From Leuctra nigra (taxonomy: Eukaryota > Arthropoda > Insecta > Plecoptera > Leuctridae), in assembly GCA_934045905.1 (NCBI GenBank), contig OW203762.1, positions 14,416,345-14,480,344 of the forward strand: DNA of 64,000 nucleotides, written 5' to 3'. A program made the translations under genes and the position numbers. Under the pieces are notes generated by a model. It did not search any database and was not told where the DNA came from. It saw only the letters and a list, made by a program, of their open reading frames with translations. Below are positions 1 to 9,471 of this stretch, in pieces (position 1 is the stretch's first letter; each line of letters opens with the position of its first letter).

Positions 1-660
1 GTTATCAGATCAATGTTACCCTTATGGAGGGGAATGGTTTAAGACCGATTTCGTTTTCGTTGAAAAATAAGGGCCCTGGAGCACAATTGAAAAGAGTTAT
101 AACATAAAGTGTAAAAATTTAAATTTTTGGGTGACGTTGATAAGAAAATACAATTATGGATTTGAAGTCTTTTGGGCTATTTTGATGCATCGTCATAGCG
201 AATTATCGGTGTACTATTAACTGATCAAAATGAATTATTCGGTCATGGACCCACTTTTGTGTTCCATTTGGTTTCATCCGCGGCAAACATACATTGTGTT
301 AGGGAGATTGCCGGCTAGACAGATTACCCAGCAGACCATGAAACTCTCACAAAAACTACAACTACACGGAGCACGAAAATATACGTTCTAAATAATTAGG
401 CAATGTATTTAAATCGGGATGTTTCCACTGTTGTCAATAACTAAAACAGTACAACTACAATCACGATTGATTGAGCCTACTGATTCAGTTGTAAGACCAT
501 GTGACTGTCATCACCAAGGTCAACTATACTGATCGTGGTTTCTCGTGATTTTTTTATTCATTTTATTGAACCAGTTCCACTGCCAAGTCTTGATACGATG
601 CTATTTGTTTTAAAAAGACAAGTTGTTTTGTTAATGCAAATAAAAGTGCTTCTATTCTTT
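1..660. other. Non-coding flank, no gene recognised
   Basis: AT-rich sequence without a convincing coding region or structured RNA. It ends where a dispersed repeat beginning with TTGAGCGAGC starts. It could be intron or upstream flank of the gene at 1802, because that gene's exon seems to start at a splice acceptor (TTTAG at 1786-1790). Confidence 0.5.
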
Positions 661-662
661 AT

Positions 663-1541
663 TAATTGAGCGAGCGTAGCGAGCGTCACCACGGTACTCT
701 TATGGCACTTTCTGTGTTTTTTTTTTTTGCCTGCACTGCCCAGGTCAAACCGCACAACCAATCGATCTGAAATTTTGTACACATACTAACGTAATCTATG
801 CGATCCCTGGGATCTTTTCTGAACGAGATCCTGTGATTGGTTCAAATTTTATAAAAATTATCTTTCGATTGGTTGGTTCGATCAATTTGAAATTTAGCAA
901 AGTCATTGCAACCAACATTGTACCCAATCAAAAAAAATTTCAGCCAAATCCTCTAATTGGTTCAAATTTGAAACAATTTTTCCTGTGATTTTTGAAATTT
1001 AAACTGGAACCGATTGACCGACCAACTAAAAACTTTGCATGGTCATTGGTACCAACATTTAAGGTATTTTTGCCAATTTTCACTCTAATCTGTCGTTATT
1101 TTCAAAAGTTTTTGTCATTTTAGGGACATTTTGCGTGTTGGCTGTCAAATTCACGGCGACTTCGAATCTACAGTTCAAGGCAAGGTAGTTAGAGCAGAAA
1201 GTTTTAAACGATATGAAACTAATATTGACCGTTCAACAGATTGATCTGATATTGTGTACACACACTACATATCATATCATATGGGTGGTCCCAGGTATAT
1301 TTTTTGAACGAGATCCTGTGATTTTTTAAAATTAACAAAGAACCGTTCAATCATAAAGGTTTAATCGATCAACTTAAAACTTAGCAAGGATTGGCACCAA
1401 TATTTTTTGGAGATTTTGGAGATTTTTATACAAGTCTGTGACGAAACTAAAGAATTGTTGGCTTTTAATGACATTCGATAGACATAATTTCGGTTCGAGG
1501 TGTTGCGTGTATCCGTGCTCGCTCATCAACGCGTTACACAG
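663..1541. repeat. Dispersed repeat, copy 1 (GAGCGAGC-ended)
   Basis: This copy shares long stretches with 7486-9022: the start (TTGAGCGAGC...), an internal phrase around GAACGAGATCCTGTG, the phrase AGGTAGTTAGAGCAGAAA, and the end GTGCTCGCTCATCAACGCGT. Its two ends carry the short inverted motif TGAGCGAGC / GCTCGCTCA, so it is probably a DNA element. No ORF was found. The superfamily is not assigned. Confidence 0.7.
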
Positions 1542-1801
1542 AGCGTTTTCCTAGTTACAATGTGTGTCATTCACCAACATTTTGTAATAAGGTCTATTTT
1601 GGTTACCCAATTCAGTATTTGATGCGTTAACCTAACCCATCACTTTGTACAATACCTACAATACAAACTTTCATATTCATGGTGCCACTGCTCTCAGCAA
1701 GTATTTCTTTCTTTTGTAATTGATAGAACAGTGATGAAATTCTAGTAAAAAATGGATAATTAACTAATGCAATGTATGGTTTATGTTTAGGTGAGGCCGC
1801 C

Positions 1802-4800
1802 ATGGGCTTGCGCGCCTGGGTGATCGTTGCGCTTGCGCTGACATCGGCAACAACAGCTGCTGAAGAACGATGGAGCAGACCCTTGGCCGACCGTCGCTCG
1901 TCAGCGGAATGGGTTCCCGTCCCCGCACCGTGCACCAATTGCCGCGACGAGTTACAAGAAGCATCGGACCAAGTCGCCAGTCTGCTCACTCCTCCACGCG
2001 ACCCTCGGTACGAGCAGGCGTTCGTTGATCAGCAGCCGTTTTCTTCCAACGCGTTCAGGCAGTATCAGCAGAACAACTTCCAGTCGCCGCCGAGCTTCGC
2101 GTTGCAGAATCAGATCGTCGATCACCCGACGTTTCTTCCTCCGCCGGCTCCGCTCTTCGCCTTTCAGCAGCCGCACTTCAATCAAGACAACCAGCAGTTC
2201 CAAGACGGAAACCAATACCAGCAGTTCCTCTCACAGGTTCTGCGTCCTCAACAACCTCAGTTAGTTCAGTTACCGATAGCTCCTCCTCCTCCTCCTCCTC
2301 CTCCGGCTCAGCCAACCAATCAGAATGTCAGTGAGGCTAACGAAGAGAAGCCCGATGTCCAGTTGGTCTACGTGCCGGTCGAGGCGTTGAGACAGAGAGG
2401 CCGTTTGAATCAAGCCGAGGCTTCTCAGCAGCAGTTCACTCGAGTGCCACAGGTGGAGACACCGAGGCCAACGGTGGTGGTTCCGATCACAACGACGGCC
2501 AAGCCCGTGCCTCATCAGCCACCACTCTCGGTCTACATGGGCAAGGAGGGCCATCAGGTTGACATTGCCGACGTCATCAAGGTTCTCAAGGACGCCAAGA
2601 CCATCGCAGTCCTCGACAGCGTGGGTCCGAACACTCCACAAGTCTTTGTCGGTCCGTCGAATCTCAAGCCCGGTCTGAGTTATGCCAAGTTCGAACTTCC
2701 TTATCTCTCCTCGATCGACTCGAACAGAGTGGAGAGGAAAGTGGATCAGCTGCCCTTTTTCGTGGCTCCATTGAACTTCAAACCCCCGGCAGGATACTCT
2801 AAGATTCCGTTCCCAGCTCCGCACATCGGGTCAGTGGTTATCTCGAATAACACGACGCCTAGCGTGATCGAACAGACAAGACACGGCAACGTGTTCCTGT
2901 CGCCGTCGAGTCCACCGTCAACCGTTCCGTTCCGAAGCCCGGTGCAGCTGGCTCAACAGGTGTTGCAGCATCAAGTGCCGCAGAGCCATCAGGAGTCGCA
3001 CTTCCGCCAGTTCACGCCTGCGCCGACCGAGCAGGTGCGCCACTTCCCGCACCAGCAGAACTTCTCCCCGGCCCCAACGCACTTCCAGCCGGAACCAACG
3101 CAAGACACTACCGAGTACCAGCCTCAGCCCACGCAATTCCAGCAGATCCAGAACCATCTTCTGCACAGCACTCCCCAGTTCCAACAGAATCAGAACCACT
3201 TCCAACAGCCTGAAAGTCAACCTCAGCACCACGGTTTTCAATTCCATGCCCCGCAAGAGCAGCCTCAACATCATGTGCCACAATTCCAACCGGCTCAGGA
3301 TCATGTCTTCCAGTTCCATCAGCCACAACATCACACACCTCAATTCCAGCAACATCAAAACCAATTCCACGAGCCTCAACATCAACAACAGCAACATCAC
3401 ACGACTCCCAAACCCCAGCCCACACAGCAAAGCGTACGAGAGGAAAACGTTCATCAATTCCAAACTCAGTCGGAACAGCATGTCCCACAACGACATCGAG
3501 AGAATCAATTCCGGTTCCCACAATCCCAGTCGCCGGAGCCGTTTGTTGATCAGGTCACAGAAGCGCCCCGCCCTTCCTCCCCCTTCCGTCAGCATGTGAC
3601 TCAGTACACCCCCACTACGCAATTCCATTCGACTCCTCAATACTCGGCCAACCCTCAGGAGGAGGAGGTCGTCGAGCAGGAGGTGGAGCAGTTGCGAACA
3701 ACTTCGCAACCCTCCACGACTAGAAGGCCTCAGACCACGACAGAGGCCGAAGAAGTTCCGACGACAACGAAGAAGCCGTTTACCCGTGGCCGACGTCCGA
3801 TTCAACGCCAACGTTTCCAAGCGCCAGCCGCTGATGTCGAAACAACGTCGACGCGTATCAACACTCCGCGATCGAGGTTGCGCAACTCGCATCGTGTTGT
3901 CGGACAACGTCTTCCTGCATTCAGCAAGAACACAGAGCAACAGGAATACACCGAGCGAGCGAGCTTAGAGGCGGCCACGACCGAAGCAACTCGATTCCAC
4001 CAGCCGACGCCGCAAGCTGACCTGACGTATCAGCAGCAGCTGTCTGTGCAATACCAGAATGCTCTTGCACAATCACCCACTAGACAGCCGTTTGTTGAGC
4101 CGCAGACAACAGAGCGTCAGACTTATCATGAGACTCACAGCACGACCCCTTCGTCCGTCTTCCAACCGTTCTCGCCTGAATCACCGAGACAGCCTCATTC
4201 CTTTGAAGCAGACCATCCCAGGCAACAGCAGTTTGCCCCAGAACCAACCAGAAAGCAGCAGTTTGCGCCAGAACCAACTAGACAGCAGCAATTTGCTCAG
4301 GAACAGCCCCAGGAACAAGAATTTGTGCCAGAACGTCATAGACAGCAGCAGTTTGTACCAGAACCAACCAGACAGCAGCAGTTTGCACCAGAACCAACCA
4401 GACAACAACAATTTGCACAAGAACGACCAGAGGAACAAGAATTTGTACCAGAACATCATAGACAGCAGCAGTTTGTACCAGAAGTAACTAGGCAGCAGGA
4501 ATTTGCGCCCGAGCGAACACAAGAACAACAATTCGTACCTGAAGTAACAAGACAGCAGCAATTTGCTCCTGAACACCAGCAACAGTTTGTACCAGAACCA
4601 CCACTGGAACAGGAATATGCAACAGAGCAACCCCAGGTGCAGCAATACACTCCTGAACAACCCAGAAACCCTCAGCCATTCGCTCCTCCGAAGTCTCGTC
4701 AACCTCACTTCGAGGTGCCGAAGAAAGTGTCTCCTCCTCGATCCACTGAAGCTCCCGAGACGCAGGACACTCCGAGACCTGTGTACGTGAGGATTCGAGG

Positions 4801-6487
4801 CCAAGTGCGTGGTCGCACCCGCGCCAAGACAACATCGACCACCGAGAACTATCCAACGAGTGCCGCTCCCGAGGCAGAAGACGATAATTTTGGCTTCACG
4901 CGACCCATCTCATTCCAGCCTTCAACTCGCATGATGGAAGAACATTCCACAACTCAATCCAGCCGAAAACACAACTTCATAAGCCGAACGGCGGTGCGTC
5001 GGCCCGTCAAGGTTGTTTCTGAGACGACGACGGTCCCAAGCACGGTTTCCACGGTGCGGCCTGCTCGTGTGTCCGTTCGCAGACGACGGCCTACTTCGAC
5101 CACCACCGAGGCGAGCGTAGAAGCCTCCACTCATTCACGTCGTCGCACAAGCAACAGATTCACACCCTCGTCAACATCTAACGAGGTTGACAATGCGGCG
5201 ACGCCGCGCAGCTCGTTACAAAGGTACGACTCAACTCGCGGACGAGGTTCAGCTTCTTTCCGACGCCCGGCGGTTGATTCTTCAACTTCAAGCTCTTTCC
5301 TCATCACGATGCTCGATGATGAACCGAACTATCCACCAGGTTACGTCAACAAACATGATTTAGCGTCTCTCAACAGCGATAATGTGGCATCGTATGCGAA
5401 TGAAGATGATCCTGAGAGAGGAGCCGAGAGCCAGTGGTCGTCAAAGAAGTTGTCGTATGTTCAGCCCGAGGTGGAGTCCAGTACTGAGCCTCATGTCTTC
5501 TTCACCACAGACGCAAATGTTGAATCATCGACAGAAAAGCAAGTGAATGTTGCTCATGAGAATCAGGGAGAGACGAGCGAGGAACCGGAGATTGTCAAGG
5601 AGACGTCAGTCATTGATGCTGTGGTGGAGCAGACGACTACATATCCGATTGAGGAGGTGACTACGGTACCACAGCAGGAGAAAGTGGAGGAAAAGGAGGC
5701 GAAGGTAGAGAGCAAGAAGGCATCGTCACACATTGAGAAGAAAGATAGTGCTCGACCGACACGTAGGGGATCCTGGGTGAGAGTTCGTAAAACACAGCGA
5801 CCTGCCACGGACATTCTGGAAACAGCCGAATCACAGAATGTAGGCTCGCATTCGAAGAACCACATCCAGTCGAAGGGTCCCAAGAACATTCCCTCCATGA
5901 ACGATCCTTGGGCTTTCCTACTCCCGGGCGATATTCTCGAGGATGTTGTGTTTGACGTTCCCAAGATCTCTGCCGCCGACAGTTACCAGACGGTCGATGA
6001 GAGGGAGCCAGAAGAACTGCCAGAGAAAGAGGAGGTTTTCAGAGATATCACTACGGAACCTAGCGTTGTCACGGAAGAGAGCGTAGATGTGACAACAACT
6101 GAAGTGTCAAATAACGAGGAGGTTTCTGTTGTGACGACAGAGAACCCAGTCACTGAAGCCATCACAACAGAATCTTCAGAAGTCGTACCGACGAATTCCA
6201 CTTTGGAATCTGACAAACAGACTGTTTCAAGTCAAGAGCATTTGTCAATCCAGAGTTCCGTTCAAGATGCCATCCAGCAGAACACTCAAGTAGAAGACGT
6301 AACGGAGCCAGGAACCCTCGAGGTAGTTTACGAGGATTTGCTCAGTACGGGCAGCTCTCTCGATGACGAGGTCGAAGGCACCATTCGAACCTCCGAATCC
6401 ACACAAGTGTCCCATGAGACGGAGATCTGTTATCGAGGACGATGTGTGAAAACAAAGTCGAAAGATAACGATCACTTAGCAGACTGA
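1802..6487 (+). CDS. Secreted Gln/Pro/Thr-rich repeat protein (extracellular matrix-like)
   Basis: A single exon encodes 1561 residues. I chose the ATG at 1802 because it sits in a strong context (GCCGCCATGG) and opens directly into a signal peptide (MGLRAWVIVALALTSATTAA); an in-frame ATG at 1772 lies upstream of a likely splice acceptor at 1790. Order of regions: signal peptide; QQ/FQ-rich stretch with a poly-Pro run; a non-repetitive block near residues 240-350 (contains VFVGPSNLKPG, LPFFVAPLNFKPP and IPFPAPHIGSV) that looks like a folded, conserved module; FQ/HQ-rich tract; fifteen decapeptide repeats; Thr/Arg-rich basic region; Glu/Thr-rich acidic region; and a C-terminal CYRGRC motif that could form a disulphide. 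No transmembrane segment was seen. The composition suits a cuticle or matrix glycoprotein, but I do not recognise the family, and the function is inference. AATAAA at 7109 may end the transcript. Confidence 0.85.
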   Translation: MGLRAWVIVALALTSATTAAEERWSRPLADRRSSAEWVPVPAPCTNCRDELQEASDQVASLLTPPRDPRYEQAFVDQQPFSSNAFRQYQQNNFQSPPSFALQNQIVDHPTFLPPPAPLFAFQQPHFNQDNQQFQDGNQYQQFLSQVLRPQQPQLVQLPIAPPPPPPPPAQPTNQNVSEANEEKPDVQLVYVPVEALRQRGRLNQAEASQQQFTRVPQVETPRPTVVVPITTTAKPVPHQPPLSVYMGKEGHQVDIADVIKVLKDAKTIAVLDSVGPNTPQVFVGPSNLKPGLSYAKFELPYLSSIDSNRVERKVDQLPFFVAPLNFKPPAGYSKIPFPAPHIGSVVISNNTTPSVIEQTRHGNVFLSPSSPPSTVPFRSPVQLAQQVLQHQVPQSHQESHFRQFTPAPTEQVRHFPHQQNFSPAPTHFQPEPTQDTTEYQPQPTQFQQIQNHLLHSTPQFQQNQNHFQQPESQPQHHGFQFHAPQEQPQHHVPQFQPAQDHVFQFHQPQHHTPQFQQHQNQFHEPQHQQQQHHTTPKPQPTQQSVREENVHQFQTQSEQHVPQRHRENQFRFPQSQSPEPFVDQVTEAPRPSSPFRQHVTQYTPTTQFHSTPQYSANPQEEEVVEQEVEQLRTTSQPSTTRRPQTTTEAEEVPTTTKKPFTRGRRPIQRQRFQAPAADVETTSTRINTPRSRLRNSHRVVGQRLPAFSKNTEQQEYTERASLEAATTEATRFHQPTPQADLTYQQQLSVQYQNALAQSPTRQPFVEPQTTERQTYHETHSTTPSSVFQPFSPESPRQPHSFEADHPRQQQFAPEPTRKQQFAPEPTRQQQFAQEQPQEQEFVPERHRQQQFVPEPTRQQQFAPEPTRQQQFAQERPEEQEFVPEHHRQQQFVPEVTRQQEFAPERTQEQQFVPEVTRQQQFAPEHQQQFVPEPPLEQEYATEQPQVQQYTPEQPRNPQPFAPPKSRQPHFEVPKKVSPPRSTEAPETQDTPRPVYVRIRGQVRGRTRAKTTSTTENYPTSAAPEAEDDNFGFTRPISFQPSTRMMEEHSTTQSSRKHNFISRTAVRRPVKVVSETTTVPSTVSTVRPARVSVRRRRPTSTTTEASVEASTHSRRRTSNRFTPSSTSNEVDNAATPRSSLQRYDSTRGRGSASFRRPAVDSSTSSSFLITMLDDEPNYPPGYVNKHDLASLNSDNVASYANEDDPERGAESQWSSKKLSYVQPEVESSTEPHVFFTTDANVESSTEKQVNVAHENQGETSEEPEIVKETSVIDAVVEQTTTYPIEEVTTVPQQEKVEEKEAKVESKKASSHIEKKDSARPTRRGSWVRVRKTQRPATDILETAESQNVGSHSKNHIQSKGPKNIPSMNDPWAFLLPGDILEDVVFDVPKISAADSYQTVDEREPEELPEKEEVFRDITTEPSVVTEESVDVTTTEVSNNEEVSVVTTENPVTEAITTESSEVVPTNSTLESDKQTVSSQEHLSIQSSVQDAIQQNTQVEDVTEPGTLEVVYEDLLSTGSSLDDEVEGTIRTSESTQVSHETEICYRGRCVKTKSKDNDHLAD
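4203..4666 (+). repeat. 30-bp in-frame minisatellite coding decapeptides
   Basis: About fifteen consecutive units of the type RQQQFAPEPT, with variants such as QEQEFVPERH and RQQQFVPEVT. An RQQQF / RQQQF / xEQEF pattern recurs, so part of the array expanded in blocks of several units. The last units decay to LEQEYATEQP and QVQQYTPEQP. One unit is a residue shorter, but the frame is kept. Confidence 0.9.
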
Positions 6488-7485
6488 AACAGTTACAACG
6501 TTGTTAGATAAAGTTATATTAATGGGACCATACTGGACCGGGGGTGGGATCAGGTACATATTTCCTCTCTTTCGTAGTATGTTAGCAAACTCCAATGTTA
6601 GACTCTTAGATGCGCTATGAATTATTTGATAAGAGAGTGAAAAATGAAAGCAGGAACTACCCCACGGTTCACGAAATATTAAGTCGATTAACTTGTTCGG
6701 TTAATTCGAACCAAAGCCTGTGCGATGACAGTGAGGACTAACTCCGTGTGAATAATAATATTTGTTATTTTGTATTGCTATGACTCTGGGACTAATCACT
6801 AATTTATCACCCACAAACTACCAATGCCACTTATTGGTAACTTTCATTCAAGTTGTACAAATGGAGTGAATGAAGAGTGTGCGATGATTCATTTGTAGTG
6901 AATATTGTGTATATAATTGGGTCTCGTGTCCAAAACCAAAAAATAATGCAGTCGTTATTTATATTTATTTTTTATTACATGTGGTATTATATAATTTTGT
7001 ATTCATTAATATTATTATTGTAATATCATTGATATTATTGTATTATGTGTGAAGCTCTGCATGATACATACAACTTACATCCTTCATCATTATGAGGGAA
7101 GTTATTTAAATAAAATATTGTTATGATATTCTTGATTTTTTAAAATTATTTTTATGATTCCATTATCCCTTTATGTGTTTATACTGTTTAGTTCCCATAC
7201 CTACCTTTTTCTTGGCAGAAAAAAATGCTGTAAAAAAAAAATCAAAACAAGTTAAAGTTTGACAATATTCAGATTTGTGCGTGGAATGGGAGGATAGTTG
7301 GGAATGAGTCTATCTGAAATTTATTGTAAAAGTAAAATTTGGTTTATTGTGTATTGTGAGTAAACAAATTAGACATTTTAATTAATAGATGTGTGATATT
7401 TAAAAAATACATTTATTGTTCTTGTAGCTTCTTGCCATACATTTTCAAAGAAAATGTTGTATAATTCTTAATAAAATCGGCTAAT
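6488..7485 (+). other. Probable 3' UTR and downstream flank
   Basis: AT-rich sequence after the stop codon. A canonical AATAAA lies at 7109-7114 within a T-rich context, a plausible polyadenylation signal. No coding sequence seen. Confidence 0.5.
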
Positions 7486-9022
7486 TATTGAGCGAGCTAA
7501 GCGACCGTCTCCTTTTGGCTCATTTGGCACAGACCTATTTTAATTTTTTCTGCCACCTGAGGCTATACGTCAGGGGCGTTGCAGACCCAATTTTTTTTTG
7601 AAATCCACTGATTGGTTAAAATTTAAAAAAATATATCTTTCGATTGGTTGGTTCTATCAATTTGAAATTTTGGCAAGTCATTACGACCAACAATGTCCCC
7701 AATCTTACAAAGTTTCAGCCAAATCCTTCCATTGGTTAAAATTTAAAAAATATTTCATGTGATTTTTGACATTTAAACTAGAGTGACCGATCAACTTAAA
7801 ACTTTGCATGGTCATTGATTGATGGGACCAACATAATCTTTATTTTTGGCAATTTTCAGACTAATCTGTGTTTAAATTCTAAAGTTTTTGACAGTTTATG
7901 GACATTTTGTGTGTAGGCTGTCAAATTTCTCGAATTTCATATTTCACGGTAACTTCGAATCTTCAGTTCCAAGCAGGGGCGGATCCAAGGAGGGGCGGAA
8001 GGGGCGATCGCCCCCCCCATGATTCCTCCTCCACCTTCTATTAAGATCAGCAGGTTGATTTTTCACTTCGTCAAATTTACAAAAATATCGTAATCATGGC
8101 TTGTTTTTTGGCCAAGTTTAATCTTTGCTCTAAAAGTGCCTTAAAACTAAATGTTTTTTCAATATTTCGAAAAAAATTGCCTTCGGCGATAAGCCTTTGG
8201 CGGATGAAAGCATGGGCTTCCACAGGGGTGACGGGGGGGGGGGGGGGGGGGGGGGGGCAAGGATGTCAGGATAGCATACAAATTTGGTGGTGTTATTTAC
8301 GTATAGTTTCATTTTCTAAACAAAAAACTCAGAAAATTAATTTCGAAGTGTCAACAAACCAAAAAATACCCTGCGGGGTAAGGTGGGGGCACTACCCCAA
8401 AGTGTCCAAGCTTAAAAAATAATGAATTGTTCAACAAAATACACCTCATAACGTCTCAAAATTTGATTCAAAGTGTCCAAAAACCAAAAAACGCCCTGCG
8501 GGGCAGGGTGGGGGGCTCGCCCCCCACATCCCCCTTAGCCCGTGAGACAATTGTTTTCCTTGCATTACCTCCACCCCCTGGCAAAAATTCTGCGGACGCC
8601 CGTGGCTGGGGATACCACTAGACCCCCTTCATATTTTCCAAAATCGCCCCCTCCATGACAAGAGGCTAGTTCCGCCCCTGGTTCCAAGGTAGTTAGAGCA
8701 GAAACTTTCAAATGTATAATCAACAGATGGATCTAATATTGTGTTCACACACTTATATCATATGAGTGGTCCCAGGTATATATTTTGAACGAGATCCTGT
8801 GTATTTTAAAAAACAAGAAATCGTTCAATCATAAAGGTTCAATCGATCAACTTAAAACTTTGCATGGTTATTGGAAACAATATTTTAGGAATTGTTGTAG
8901 ATTTTAATACAAGTCTTTGGCGAAATTCAAGAATTATTGGCTTTTAAGGACATTTTCGATAGGCAGAATTTTGGGTTCGAGGTGTTGCGCGTATCCGTGC
9001 TCGCTCATCAACGCGTTACTTA
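7486..9022. repeat. Dispersed repeat, copy 2, split by a younger insertion
   Basis: Same family and orientation as 663-1541, with the same start and end motifs. The similarity is interrupted between 7974 and 8680 by an hAT-like element. Without that insert and its duplicated 8 bp, this copy is about 820 bp and continuous with copy 1. Confidence 0.75.
7974..8680. mobile_element. Non-autonomous hAT-like element
   Basis: The ends are CAGGGGCGGATCC and TTCCGCCCCTG (inverted). They are flanked by the exact 8-bp duplication GTTCCAAG at 7966-7973 and 8681-8688. Copy 1 of the host repeat has no such insert, which confirms the boundaries. The interior has a run of about 28 G at 8231-8258 and no transposase. 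It shares phrases (TTTAGTTTCATTTT..., CCTGCGGGG) with sequence around 55795-56090. Confidence 0.88.
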
Positions 9023-9471
9023 TTGATTATAAGTTCTCTGTTCCTGAAGAACAGTCATTTCATGACATTTTTCCGTTTCAAAATTCGCGGTAAATATGTT
9101 GTTGTTGGTATTCTTGCACATAACAACGTTACGTACGTAATGTTGGTATTTCTGAATGTCAATGAAGGCGAGTGGTGAAGTTCTGTGTGTCATATTTTAG
9201 CCAAAATTGTTACCTTTTAAGCGATTATCTTGCAATTTCGGACACCATTTACATAAAATCACTTCTGATTTATGGCTGGATATTTCGTTAGACGGTTATA
9301 TAAAGATATGGTGAATGTTAAAACACATATCCTTGAAAACTTGCTGGAACAAATTGATCTAAACAAAGGCTAACCTGAAATTAATGGGATGTTGACCTAG
9401 GCCTTCTAGGCTGAGGAGGTTAATTTCGTAATAAAAGATTCATTTTTATTGGATATTTTTGTATCTGCGTC
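9023..9471 (+). promoter_or_regulatory. 5' flank of the peptidase-like gene
   Basis: Non-coding sequence directly upstream of the ATG at 9472. It probably holds the promoter and 5' UTR, but no TATA box or initiator stands out and the transcription start cannot be placed. Confidence 0.3.

Noticed and set aside
2918..3940. Long antisense reading frame (340 codons) within the secreted-protein exon
   Set aside because: It is the complement of a repetitive Gln/Pro-rich coding region. The composition (Leu/Arg-rich without domains) follows from codon bias on the other strand; the plus frame has a signal peptide and a much longer ORF.
4181..4804. Antisense frame of 207 codons with KLLLS-type repeats
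   Set aside because: Complement of the decapeptide minisatellite; repeats are a by-product.
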